64,000 bases of DNA from Saccharospirillum alexandrii (GTDB taxonomy: Bacteria > Pseudomonadota > Gammaproteobacteria > Pseudomonadales > Natronospirillaceae), in assembly GCF_004000275.1 (NCBI RefSeq), contig NZ_RCIP01000001.1, positions 1,294,749-1,358,748 on the forward strand, read 5' to 3'. Positions 16,269-25,600 of this stretch are shown in pieces. The position numbers and the translations under genes are program-made. The notes beneath the pieces were generated by a model, which saw nothing but the letters and a program-made list of their open reading frames with translations, did not search any database and had not been told where the DNA came from. Within the stretch, counting starts at the first letter, position 1. Every line of letters starts with the position of its first letter.

Positions 16269-16712
16269 ATGATCTGGACAGTCTATCTCTCTGGCGAAAT
16301 CCACACAGACTGGCGCGAACAAATTCAAGCGGGCGTCGATGCCGCTGGCTTGCCGGTAGAGTTTACCGCACCGGTCACCAACCACGATGCCAGCGATGCC
16401 GCAGGCGATATGCTGGGCAAACCGGACGTGGCCTTCTGGCGTGACCACCAGTCATCCAAAATCAACAGCATTCGCACCAAAACCATGCTGGAGCAGTGCG
16501 ACCTGGCAGTCATTCGTTTCGGTGACAAATACAAACAGTGGAACGCTGCCTTCGATGCCGGGTTTTGTGCCGCTATGGGCACTCCCTATATCACCCTGCA
16601 TAACGACGATATCATTCACCCGCTGAAGGAAGTCGATGCCTCCGCCATGGGGTGGGCACAAACGCCGGCGCAGGTGGTTGAGATTCTCAAGTATGTGACA
16701 TCAGCCCGGTAG
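16269..16712 (+). CDS. YtoQ family protein
   Basis: 147 residues from the ATG at 16269 (AGGAG 6 bases upstream; an upstream in-frame start at 16248 has no such site). The sequence TVYLSGEIHTDWREQI, then APVTNHDASDAAGD and RFGDKYKQWNAAFDAGFCAA, follows the YtoQ family closely along its length. YtoQ proteins resemble nucleoside 2-deoxyribosyltransferase-like Rossmann proteins, but no reaction is established. The gene is solitary. Confidence 0.85.
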   Translation: MIWTVYLSGEIHTDWREQIQAGVDAAGLPVEFTAPVTNHDASDAAGDMLGKPDVAFWRDHQSSKINSIRTKTMLEQCDLAVIRFGDKYKQWNAAFDAGFCAAMGTPYITLHNDDIIHPLKEVDASAMGWAQTPAQVVEILKYVTSAR

Positions 16713-16846
16713 AAGCTAAAGGGCAATAAGTGCCACCGTAACGACTTGTCTCGACCCATAAATGTACTACGACAACAAACGCCGCTGCAGTCGTTCTTCG
16801 GGCATGGAACCGATTCTCAGATAGAGGCTCTTTACAAGGAAGCACT

Positions 16847-17977
16847 ATGTTCAAGAAAAGCCTGTTGGCAGCGACTGTGTCGGTTATTGGTTGCCTGAAT
16901 GCTCAAGCAGATTCGTTCACCGAGCGTGTAGACACCACTTTCCAGTACATTATCGAAGATGATGAGCCGGGCTGCTCGGTAGGCGTGATCGAATCCGGAG
17001 AGTGGATTTTCCAGGCCGCCTACGGGTTAGCCAGTCTGGAACTTCAGGTACCCATGACCCCGCAAAACGTTCACAACCTGGCGTCGGTGTCCAAACAGTT
17101 CACGGCCATGGCGGTGCACTTACTCGCAGACGAAGGAAAAATTGATCTCAACGAAGACATCAGAACTTACTTGCCCGCCCTAATGGATTACGGCGAGCCG
17201 GTGACCATCAATGCCATGCTGGGTCATGTCAGTGGTATGGCAAACTACAGTGACTATGAGTACTGGATCTCCCAGCCCGGTGGTGACGCATTAGAGCTTA
17301 GGTCTGTAGGCGGTGGCCCGTTTCAATTTGATGACGTACATTACCTTTCCACCAGTGACTTGTATGGCTATTTTCAAGACGTGCCGCTTAGGTATTCACC
17401 AGACGAGCAGTTCCACTATAGCAATGTGGCCTACTTTCTATTTTCCATGCTAGTGGAGGAAGTGACCGGCCAGACCCTGGCGGACTATGCTCACCAGACT
17501 ATTTTTCAGCCGCTTGGAATGTCTGACACCGTGTTTTTGGATAGCCCCTACCCCATCATTGAAAATCGCGTCACGGGTTACGTCAAGTATAGAGAACGCT
17601 ACGTCAGGGAAGACATCAACCAGCCTTGGGTCGGCGACGGCAATTTATACACGTCAATCGACGACATGCTAACCTGGGATCGTCATTTTTATGATCCGCA
17701 GCTAGGGACTGATCCGGAATCGCTGATTGAAGGGTTTAACCAGCCAAACAGTTCCATTTTGTACAACGACAGCCTGTACGCCAATGGCCAGTTTGTAACA
17801 GAACGCTTTGAGCAACCCGTCTATTCCCATGATGGTTGGCACGCCGGATCAAAGACTTACTATGAACGGTATCCGGAATCTGAATTTTCCATTGTTATCC
17901 TGTGCAACGATGCCAGTCGGGACCCTACTGCCTTCGCGAGGTTTATATCGCAGTACTACTTCGACCCGGACTTATGA
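16847..17977 (+). CDS. Exported serine hydrolase of the beta-lactamase class C / esterase fold
   Basis: 376 residues. A signal peptide (about 1-22, cut after AQA) directs it to the periplasm. The catalytic SxxK motif is S80-V-S-K83 and the YxN motif is Y191-S-N193, both at the expected spacing; a late HAG in HDGWHAGS takes the position of the KTG box. Family members (PF00144) include class C beta-lactamases, esterases and D-aminopeptidases; with HAG rather than KTG and no close resistance-family signature, an esterase or peptidase is likelier than a true beta-lactamase. AGGAAG precedes the ATG. The gene stands alone and converges on the AAC(6')-like gene. Confidence 0.85.
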   Translation: MFKKSLLAATVSVIGCLNAQADSFTERVDTTFQYIIEDDEPGCSVGVIESGEWIFQAAYGLASLELQVPMTPQNVHNLASVSKQFTAMAVHLLADEGKIDLNEDIRTYLPALMDYGEPVTINAMLGHVSGMANYSDYEYWISQPGGDALELRSVGGGPFQFDDVHYLSTSDLYGYFQDVPLRYSPDEQFHYSNVAYFLFSMLVEEVTGQTLADYAHQTIFQPLGMSDTVFLDSPYPIIENRVTGYVKYRERYVREDINQPWVGDGNLYTSIDDMLTWDRHFYDPQLGTDPESLIEGFNQPNSSILYNDSLYANGQFVTERFEQPVYSHDGWHAGSKTYYERYPESEFSIVILCNDASRDPTAFARFISQYYFDPDL

Positions 17978-17992
17978 TCGACCGCCGATGGC

Positions 17993-18562
17993 TCACTCTA
18001 CCGTCAGGTCTTTCCACATCCATATATCCGGTTTGTTCTTGCCATTGGCGTTGGGAATCATACCAACAACGCTGTAACCGCACTTCTGGTAAAACTCGAA
18101 TGGGTGACGTTTCAGGTTCGTTAGCCGTTGCATTTCGACAAGGGCATTACTGCCTGTGATGTGCACTTGTGAAAGGCTGGTTTCAAACAATTCGTCATCC
18201 GACCCCAATACGATGCCGTTCAACTCAAGCGTTCTGGCGCGTTGCTCCAAAGCTTGCATCAGTGCCCTGCCGACACCCTGCCCCTGGTGCGCCGGCGCAA
18301 CAACCAGGGGGTGTAGCTCCCAGGTCTTGTCGTACATGGGCCGCAGCCCTCCCCACCCGGTTAACGTGCCATTGCACAGTATGGCCAGACAGTGGTTCGG
18401 GGCTGCGATGCACTCAGCCACCGTTTCCCGTGCTCGCTCAAGGGTTGGCCATGCTGTGTTGCCTTTGGCCAGGAAGGCGTCCATTAGCACGCTTGCCGCT
18501 TCTTCGTGTAAGGCGGGTTCCTGGCTTAAATCGACTTCTGTACAGTCCATGCGGCGCCCCAT
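17993..18562 (-). CDS. AAC(6')-like GNAT acetyltransferase
   Basis: 189 residues. The acetyl-CoA motif is HQGQGVGRALMQALEQRA (about 92-109), preceded by WELHPLVVAPA. The region RHPFEFYQKCGYSVVGMIPN and then ANGKNKPDIWMWK is the characteristic C-terminal signature of the AAC(6')-I type aminoglycoside N-acetyltransferase group and of its chromosomal relatives. It may therefore modify aminoglycosides or a related natural amine, but chromosomal homologues often have other substrates. It lies 48 bases downstream of, and in the same direction as, a 12-helix membrane protein, so the two may form an operon. The choice between the two nearby ATGs (18562 or 18550) is unresolved. Confidence 0.8.
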   Translation of the reverse strand: MGRRMDCTEVDLSQEPALHEEAASVLMDAFLAKGNTAWPTLERARETVAECIAAPNHCLAILCNGTLTGWGGLRPMYDKTWELHPLVVAPAHQGQGVGRALMQALEQRARTLELNGIVLGSDDELFETSLSQVHITGSNALVEMQRLTNLKRHPFEFYQKCGYSVVGMIPNANGKNKPDIWMWKDLTVE

Positions 18563-18610
18563 TGTATTTTCCGTTCAATCCAAGTTGTCATTCATACCCG
18601 GCTTTCCGTT

Positions 18611-19936
18611 CTACTGCGAAACCCACCCGTACACCAACAAGGCCAGATAGTCCGCCAACAGCAGCATCAGAGCATAGCGCCAGTTACGGCGCAGCAACGC
18701 CATTGCATTAACCTGGTAGCGAGACAGCAAACTCAGCTGCAGGCCCGAAAACGGTGAAATACCGGCCCCGAACGCCCAGGTCATCAGGAAAACCAGCGCC
18801 AGAAGATTTGGGTCTTCTACCACCGGTGCCAGCAAACTGCCCACCAGAGTAACCGACGTTACCGGGTGCATACCGACCATCGCCAGAGTCACCATAATCA
18901 GCAGTACCACAAAGGCCTGGTGCGCCCCGAAGGTCGCAAAACTGAGCTGAATATCAAAAGAATCGAGTAACGCCGCCACACCCGCACCGAGCACCGCAGC
19001 GCCCAGAAACAACATGACTTCGTTGCCCTGGCGCGGCAGCGCCGTCTGCACATGCTGAACGCTCTTGTACACGCCGGAGACGCCCTCGCGCAACACAGAC
19101 CAGCCGAGTGCGACCAGCACAGCAATCAGTGTCACCAGCGTCAGCACCGGCACCTCTGGCCAGATCTGGTGGCCCACCAGCACCAGCACCGCCAGAAGCA
19201 AGGGTAGCCAGAGCGAACCGGAATTGAGTGGGTACCCGGTCAGCTGATCGGCTTCCGGTGTTCGGCTTAGCTCCCAATAGGTGTACCCCAGCATGACCAG
19301 CGACAAGGGAATACCCACACTGGCCAGGGTGGCTAATTGCGCACCCGGAGCATTGACCAACGCGACGCCCATCGCCGCAAAGAAGGGCGACCAGTGGGCG
19401 CACAGGCTGAAGGCCCGGCTCATGATCAACGCCTGGAGAATCGACAGGGGCTGCCGCTGGCTGAGCCGATCACCCACAATGAACAGTGCCGACATGTTGA
19501 TGACCGAACCGAACAGGTGAGGCCCGGCCAGCGTGCTTAGTAAAGCCTTCCGCCCGGTAGGCAGGGTATCGGTACCGTTGAGCTCACCGGACGTGACCAG
19601 GCGGAGAAAGCTCACACCGATCAGCATGGCGATCACCATTTGGTTAGCCTCAAGGGCACGGAGCAAATGACGGCCATCGGCCCCGTTCAGCAACCCGGCC
19701 AGCAAGCCCAGGCTGCCGACACTGAGCATCACGACCACCTGAATACGCTGGGGCCCTTTGATGCCGCCGCCCTTGAGTAATACAGCCACTAGCCAGATCA
19801 AGCCACCGGCAATGGCCGCCGGGAAACCCGGTAGAGTCACTGCCAACACAGCCGTGATCACCACCCACAGCAGTAACCAGCCAGCCAACGTGCTGTTCCA
19901 GGGGGCTTTGCTGGCGGTATTGGCTTCAGTCGACAT
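18611..19936 (-). CDS. Polytopic membrane protein, likely ion or anion transporter
   Basis: 441 residues with about eleven or twelve hydrophobic helices spread over the whole length and few soluble loops, typical of a secondary transporter. GMHPVTSVTLVGSLLAPVV and FGAGISPFSGLQLSLLSRYQ look like the discontinuous helices of ion-transporter-superfamily folds (NhaD/ArsB/DASS-like), but I cannot name the family. GAGGAAAG lies directly before the ATG. It precedes the AAC(6')-like gene in the same direction. Confidence 0.75.
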   Translation of the reverse strand: MSTEANTASKAPWNSTLAGWLLLWVVITAVLAVTLPGFPAAIAGGLIWLVAVLLKGGGIKGPQRIQVVVMLSVGSLGLLAGLLNGADGRHLLRALEANQMVIAMLIGVSFLRLVTSGELNGTDTLPTGRKALLSTLAGPHLFGSVINMSALFIVGDRLSQRQPLSILQALIMSRAFSLCAHWSPFFAAMGVALVNAPGAQLATLASVGIPLSLVMLGYTYWELSRTPEADQLTGYPLNSGSLWLPLLLAVLVLVGHQIWPEVPVLTLVTLIAVLVALGWSVLREGVSGVYKSVQHVQTALPRQGNEVMLFLGAAVLGAGVAALLDSFDIQLSFATFGAHQAFVVLLIMVTLAMVGMHPVTSVTLVGSLLAPVVEDPNLLALVFLMTWAFGAGISPFSGLQLSLLSRYQVNAMALLRRNWRYALMLLLADYLALLVYGWVSQ

Positions 19937-20172
19937 TCTTTCCTCTGGGCAGTCATTCAGCAGTGCGCATCAGTGTACTATGGACGGCAGAACACTTTAT
20001 TATTGAAACCCAACTAAAGACAGGTCTTAACGTTGAGCTGTCAGACCCCGCTATCACCAGCTTTGAGTGGCAGTAGCCTCAATAATTTGCAAGTAAGCCC
20101 TGCCGCCAAAGAGGCTAAATAGCCTATGATGAGCTGCACAAAATCCATACGAAACTGTAAAGGACCGTGGTA

Positions 20173-20772
20173 GTGGATGAGAACACTGAGATTTGGCGGA
20201 AATATTATAACAAGGCCATGAGTCGAACGTACTCGCCCAGAACGGAGCGGGCTGTCCAATTGAACACGTCAGGATTAAACGTCGCGGTCGACTGCGGCTG
20301 CGGTACCGGCAGTGACATCGCTTACCTTGCAGAGCAAGGCTATCGGGTTCACGGCTTTGACATTAACCCCGACGCCATTTCCATCTGCCGAAAACGGTTC
20401 CGGCATGACGCCTTGATAGAGGTTTCAGAGGCTTCGTTTGAAGACTTTACCTATCCAACTGCGGGTGTCATTTTGGCCAATTCAAGCATGTTTTTCGCTG
20501 AGCCATCCGTTTTCAATAATGCCTGGCGTGCAATTACCGACAGCCTCGCGGTGGGCGGTGTTTTTGGTGGCGACTTTATGGGAGTTGATGATAGCTGGGC
20601 CGACGGTTTTCGGCTCGCCACTACACCGCTGACGCAAACACAGGTAATGGACTTATTTGAAAACTTCGAAATCGTCCGTTTTCATGAGCGAAACGAAGAA
20701 GGCTCAACCTCGATGGGTTGCATAAAACAGTGGCATACCTATTCAGTGCTGGCGGTCAAACGTGGACTATGA
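20173..20772 (+). CDS. SAM-dependent methyltransferase
   Basis: 199 residues from the GTG at 20173 (AAAGGA about 8 bases upstream; a second GTG at 20167 is too close to it). The class I methyltransferase motif is VAVDCGCGTGSDIAYLAEQG, followed by the acidic motif II in VHGFDINPDAI. The pattern with a short N-terminal helix (NTEIWRKYYNKAMSRTYSPR) is that of small TehB-like or UbiE/COQ5-like methyltransferases. The methyl acceptor is unknown. Solitary gene. Confidence 0.85.
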   Translation: MDENTEIWRKYYNKAMSRTYSPRTERAVQLNTSGLNVAVDCGCGTGSDIAYLAEQGYRVHGFDINPDAISICRKRFRHDALIEVSEASFEDFTYPTAGVILANSSMFFAEPSVFNNAWRAITDSLAVGGVFGGDFMGVDDSWADGFRLATTPLTQTQVMDLFENFEIVRFHERNEEGSTSMGCIKQWHTYSVLAVKRGL

Positions 20773-20854
20773 ATGCTCTGACTGAAAATGGCCTGTTCAC
20801 TCCTGCTAGCATATAGGTTTTCCTATGTGTAACCCCAATTTTAAGGACTCTTAA

Positions 20855-21250
20855 TTGAAACTTCTGTTTTCCATACTCATCTGCTGTCTATCGCTAAGCA
20901 TCAACGTTGCTTATGCAAACGATGCCGTATTACAACAAGCCAATGAGTCACGCCAAAGCGATATTCAAGTTCAGGGTGACGGCCAGGTGATTCGCATTCT
21001 TCCCGATGACATCGATGGCTCACGGCATCAGCGGTTCATCCTCAGACTCGACAGCAATCAAACCTTGCTGATAGCGCATAACATTGACCTGGCACCTAGA
21101 ATTGCGGCGTTAGCCGTAGGTGACACCGTTGCGTTTTTCGGAGAGTATGAGTGGAACAGTCAGGGCGGCGTTCTGCACTGGACGCATCATGACCCCAACG
21201 GACGCCATGCCGATGGCTGGCTAAAGCACCAGGGCCGGACCTATCAGTAA
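20855..21250 (+). CDS. DUF3465 family exported protein
   Basis: 131 residues starting at a TTG with AAGGA 8 bases upstream. A signal peptide (about 1-21, cut after AYA) is followed by a small OB-like beta domain. The ending VLHWTHHDPNGRHADGWLKH is the signature of the DUF3465 family. The protein should be periplasmic; the family has no proven function but the fold suggests nucleic-acid or ligand binding. It is 51 bases upstream of the ABM monooxygenase gene. Confidence 0.85.
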   Translation: MKLLFSILICCLSLSINVAYANDAVLQQANESRQSDIQVQGDGQVIRILPDDIDGSRHQRFILRLDSNQTLLIAHNIDLAPRIAALAVGDTVAFFGEYEWNSQGGVLHWTHHDPNGRHADGWLKHQGRTYQ

Positions 21251-21301
21251 GTTGAAAAAACACAGCTGTCGCTGAAGTGGCACCGCAACGAGGAATATAA
21301 C

Positions 21302-21592
21302 ATGAGCGAAAAACTGGTCATTGTCGCAAGAATTGAAGCCAATACCGGCAAGGAGAGCCAGGTCCGCACTGCGCTGTCCAAACTGATAGAGCCAACGCTG
21401 AAAGAAGCAGGCTGCATTCAGTATGATTTGCACCAGGATAACGACAACCCGGCCATATTTCTTTTCTATGAAGTATGGGAAAACCGCGAGCTTTGGCAGG
21501 ACCACCTGAAAAGCCCACACATTGTGGCTAACCAGGCAGCAACGGAAGGTGCTGTGGCGTCTGTCGTTATCAGCGAAATGACGAAGCTCTGA
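21302..21592 (+). CDS. Antibiotic-biosynthesis-type monooxygenase (YgiN-like)
   Basis: 96 residues of one ferredoxin-like ABM domain. LVIVARIEANTGKESQVRTA at the start, the central GCIQYDLHQDNDNPAIFLFY and EVWENRELWQDHLKSPHI are conserved in YgiN-type proteins, which dimerise and oxidise quinols without a cofactor, or protect against quinones. GAGGA precedes the ATG. It may be co-transcribed with the DUF3465 gene. Confidence 0.85.
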   Translation: MSEKLVIVARIEANTGKESQVRTALSKLIEPTLKEAGCIQYDLHQDNDNPAIFLFYEVWENRELWQDHLKSPHIVANQAATEGAVASVVISEMTKL

Positions 21593-21668
21593 CTACCAGC
21601 GCTGCATTAAGACTGAAGTTGATCAACACCAGACTTAGCCCTGTTTGAACCGGATGCCTCCATCCGGA

Positions 21669-22475
21669 TCAAACAATCGCACCATCCCGCACATACTCAC
21701 CCGGCGGTATCCCGTAACGCTTCTTAAACGCCCGAATAAACCCACTCTCCGATTCAAACCCGCACGCATTCACTACCTGCTTGAGTGGTCGCTGATGAAT
21801 CAGTAACTGCACGGCTTTCTCCATGCGGTATTGCAGCAGTGACTGGTGCGGCGTTTTGCCCAGTTGCGCTCGAAACAGGCTATACAGTTGCGAAGCACTG
21901 ACATGAGAGGCGGCTGCAATGGCATCCACGGTAATGGGTTTGCTGTAATGATCCGCAATGTAGGAGAGCGCCCGGTGCAACGACCGATCTGGCAGGCTTC
22001 CGCCGGTATCGACCGGTTGTGAATGCACTTTGCAGCAGCCATAAAGATACTGACAGAAATCGGCATCTATGGGGACGGGCTGGCCAGGCGTTGACTGGGC
22101 TGAGCGTGCCAGGTCGTAGTAGCCCAGGGCATCGTCACAAAACTGGCGCGGACTGATGCGGCTGTGCCAGTAGGATACGCGCGACAGCGGCGGCTTGTTG
22201 ACCGGGTCCGTTGCAAAGGCGAGCACCAGGCATTCGTAGTCGTCTGAGCGGGCGTTGCTGAAGATGGTGCGGTCACCACTGCGGTGCCAGACCAGATGGC
22301 CCGGGCCCACGGTATAACAGCCTCCCTCTACCTGGCATACGGCCTGGCCATCCAGCACCAGTTCGATCTCTTCACGCCCGGGCTGAATAATGCGGGACTG
22401 GTAGTGCTTACCGTCTGTTTTGAATTGCATTAGCGCCAGCAAGGCATTGACATGCGTCATCCCTAAATTCCTCAC
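21669..22475 (-). CDS. AraC-family regulator next to the beta-glucan locus
   Basis: 268 residues. The N-terminal cupin ligand-binding domain (about 1-150, REEIELVLDGQAVCQVEGGC) is joined to the C-terminal AraC double helix-turn-helix (about 175-262, with VSASQLYSLFRAQLGKTPHQ and ACGFESESGFIRAFKKRYGI). It lies downstream of the GH3 gene in the same direction, separated by an intrinsic terminator and a perfect LacI-type operator. Its expression is therefore probably controlled by the locus LacI regulator, and it may in turn activate the glucanase genes or an uptake system elsewhere. The ligand is inferred to be a gluco-oligosaccharide. Confidence 0.85.
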   Translation of the reverse strand: MRNLGMTHVNALLALMQFKTDGKHYQSRIIQPGREEIELVLDGQAVCQVEGGCYTVGPGHLVWHRSGDRTIFSNARSDDYECLVLAFATDPVNKPPLSRVSYWHSRISPRQFCDDALGYYDLARSAQSTPGQPVPIDADFCQYLYGCCKVHSQPVDTGGSLPDRSLHRALSYIADHYSKPITVDAIAAASHVSASQLYSLFRAQLGKTPHQSLLQYRMEKAVQLLIHQRPLKQVVNACGFESESGFIRAFKKRYGIPPGEYVRDGAIV

Positions 22476-22564
22476 ACGTGTTGTTGTTTTTGTACATCGT
22501 GTTTCAGGCTCTGCGGCTTTACGTACGAACCAGCCTTGAAAGGAGACTACACCCTGCCCGGTAA

Positions 22565-22582
22565 AATGTAAGCGCTTACATT
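22565..22582. promoter_or_regulatory. Perfect 18-bp LacI-family operator
   Basis: AATGTAAGCGCTTACATT is its own reverse complement. The TGTAAGCGCTTACA core with central CG is typical of LacI/PurR-family operators. It lies 90 bases upstream of the AraC gene start and 58 bases beyond the GH3 terminator-proximal region, so it fits repression of the AraC gene by the LacI protein encoded at 27258. Confidence 0.8.
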
Positions 22583-22620
22583 ATAACAAAGTGTAACCTG
22601 TGTAACCGGGGTGATACGCA

Positions 22621-22646
22621 TAAAAAAGCCGGGCACAGGGCCCGGC
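22621..22646 (-). terminator. Intrinsic terminator of the GH3 gene
   Basis: On the minus strand GCCGGGC and GCCCGGC form a 7-bp stem with a 5-base loop, followed by a run of six T. It lies about 40 bases after the GH3 stop codon. Confidence 0.8.
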
Positions 22647-22686
22647 AAACACGCAATGAAAGCGTTATGAGACAGTGTTCAGGTGA

Positions 22687-25600
22687 TCAGTCGGTCAGGA
22701 TCTGAACATTGTCTATCTGGAAGTGCACGTTGGCATGGTCGTCTGCCCAGATAGGCAGGATTTCCAGTATTGAGGTGATGTTGACGAAGTCCAGATCCGG
22801 GTAGTCCGCAAACACCAGTTCGTTGGTTTCCCAGACCCCTTCTGTCACCGTCAGCGCTACGTCGCCGGTGCTGCAGGTTTCAGTATTGGCGTTACAGACA
22901 ATCTTGCCCACCATGCCGGTAGCGCCGGCCAGGTCGACCGCTTTCAGGTCGAACTGAACCCGGCCTGTGGCCGCCAGGGAAGACAGATCCGTTGCGCCCT
23001 TCATCATCAGCTGTACGACACCTTTGCGATCCGCTGTAGCGCCGTACTGGGCGTCGATGACCAGGCTATCGCCATCATCAAAGGCAGGGTCCAGGGTCAC
23101 AAAGCTCGGGTCACCTGACCAGTCGTTAATGTTCGCGGCCCAGACAGAGGGTGCATTGAACACGTCGGTATCAGAGATAGCATCGATGTACACATCGGTT
23201 GCTTCGGTGATAGTCGGGTTCGGTTCGGTCGGCGCTATGGCTTCGCAATCCGGGTTTTCACCGGCGGTGAACGGTTCCCAGCGAATGTTTTCTATCGACA
23301 GGTCAAACGCATCGTCGGTATAGAGCAGGAAAGGTGTGTTGACGTTAGTGATGTCCAGGCCATCGTCGATCAGGCATTGCAGCGGCACCGAGACTTCAGA
23401 CCACTCTCCCGGTGTCAGGTCGTTGATCAGGCTGGCAATGTCGATCTCGCCCAGACACGGGTGGATGCAATGCGCGCTCAGAGCCAGGGCATTCGAGGTC
23501 AGCGCCTCGTTTACGCGTACTCTGAATACGATGCTGGTTTCTGAATTGGCATAAGGCGACAGATCCGTGCCAACAGCCGCTTCCTGATTCTGACTGTAGA
23601 ACTGGCCAATACCCGCCCATTCAATCCGCTTGGCACTGTGCTGAACCGTACCATCCTGAGTAGTCACCGTCAGTTCGTTACCCGGCAGGGTGGTTGTAGC
23701 CGCCGGGTCGACACTGACCGGTACGCCACCCCAGTTAGAGGGGCCGCCAATGCGAAGTGTGTAGTCACCCTGGCTGGCGCCGTTGGTGAAAATATCGAGC
23801 GGTTCTTCGGTGGTTCCTGCATCAGACACATCGGGTGCATCACAGCCGGTTTCTGAACGGTCTTCTGCCAATACCGGCACGCTGCCGTCTTCGCCCGTCG
23901 TCAGGCCATAGCCATAGTCAAACAGAGGCGTTTCCCCATCGTTCCGGTTGACCGGTACCTGGCAATCGCTGGCAGGCCAGCTGTAGGAGAGCTTACCGGT
24001 GAAGGGGTGGTCACCAAACAGAACGTCGGCGACACCCGCGCCTTCAGTACCTGGCAACCAGGAGGCCACAAACGCATCCGACAGGTTCAGTTGTGGGTTC
24101 ATCCACAATGGGCGACCGCCAACATACAGAGTCACAATCGGTGTGCCGGGTGCACTGGCACGCAGGTCTGCCAGCAGTTGGGCGTCGTCTTCGTAGTGCT
24201 CATCGAACGCCATTGTATCGAACTTGGAGATGTCGCCGTTGCCTTCGGCGTACGGTGTTTCTCCGATAACGGCGATGATGACATCGAAAGTATCATCGGC
24301 TTGGGAACCGTCTTCGTTCAACGTCAGGTTACCGGTGCCCTCGCCCATCACGTCAACCAAACCATCAAAAATGGTGTCGGCATTCGGGAAATCGGCATTG
24401 GCATTACCGGTGCCTTGCCAGGTCAGCGTCCAGCCGCCGGTCTGGTTTTCCAGGCTGTTGGCGGAGTTACCGGCAACCAGGATGTTCAGGTCTTTGCCCA
24501 AAGGCAGTACACCACCCTCGTTCTTCAACAACACCTGGGATTCACGCACCGCTTCACGCGCCAGTGCCTGCACAGATTCACCGTGCATCAGATCGGAGTC
24601 GCCTGCGCCATCACGCTCGGAGGGCTTGGGTTTGTCGAACAAGCCCGCACGCATTTTTACGCGCAAGATGCGACGCACGGCATCGTCAATGCGCGCCATG
24701 CTGATGTCGCCGTCGTTGACCGACTGAATGGTGTTGGCGATGAAGGCTTTCCAGTCATCCGGCACCATGAACATATCGATGCCAGCGTTCACCGCCTGCA
24801 CGCAATCGTCATTGGAGCAACCGGTCACCTGGCCGTGGCCGTTCCAGTCGGAGACGACAAAGCCATCGAAGTTCATTTTTTCTTTCAGCACATCGTTCAT
24901 CAGGTATTCGTGGCCGTGGATCTTTTCACCCTGCCAGCTGTTGAACGTCGCCATTACGGTCTGTACGCCCGCTTCCAGCGATGAATAATAGCCCTGACCG
25001 TGAACGTTGATCAGAGTGCTCTCATCGGCCAGGTTATCGCCCTGGTCATCACCCAGATCGGTACCGCCGTCGCCAATGAAGTGCTTGGCGGTCGCCACCA
25101 CGTGGGATTCGGAAAAATCACCTTGCAGGCCTTCTACCATGGCGCCGCCGTATTGAAAGACCAGCTCGCCGTCTTCCGAATACCCTTCATAGGTGCGGCC
25201 CCAGCGGTCATCCCGAACCACCGCCAGTGTTGGCGCGAACGTCCAGTCGATGCCGGTTGCCACAACCTGTTTGGCCGTGGCTGCGCCGATGCGCTTGATC
25301 AGATCCGCATCGTTGGCGGCACCCAGGCCAATGTTGTGAGGGAACAGCGTGGTGTCATAGACGTTGCTGTGGCCGTGAACGGCATCGGTGCCCCAGATTA
25401 ACGGGATGGCTGCTTTGCCGTCGGTGGTGTCCATCGAGGCTGTCCAGTATTGATCCGCAAGCTCTACCCATTCTGCAATGCTGGCTGTCTTATCGTTGTT
25501 GGGCCAGGAGCCACCGCCGTTCAGCACGGAGCCCAGGTGATAGTCGATCACGTCCTGAGGCGATGCACTTTTTATTTCCGGCTGTACCATCTGGCCGACT

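Noticed and set aside
16847-17977. True class C beta-lactamase
   Set aside because: SxxK and YxN motifs fit the fold, but HAG replaces KTG and the overall sequence looks like the esterase/peptidase branch.
24007-24984. 325-residue plus-strand ORF
   Set aside because: Antisense shadow of the GH3 gene, no motif or ribosome-binding site.
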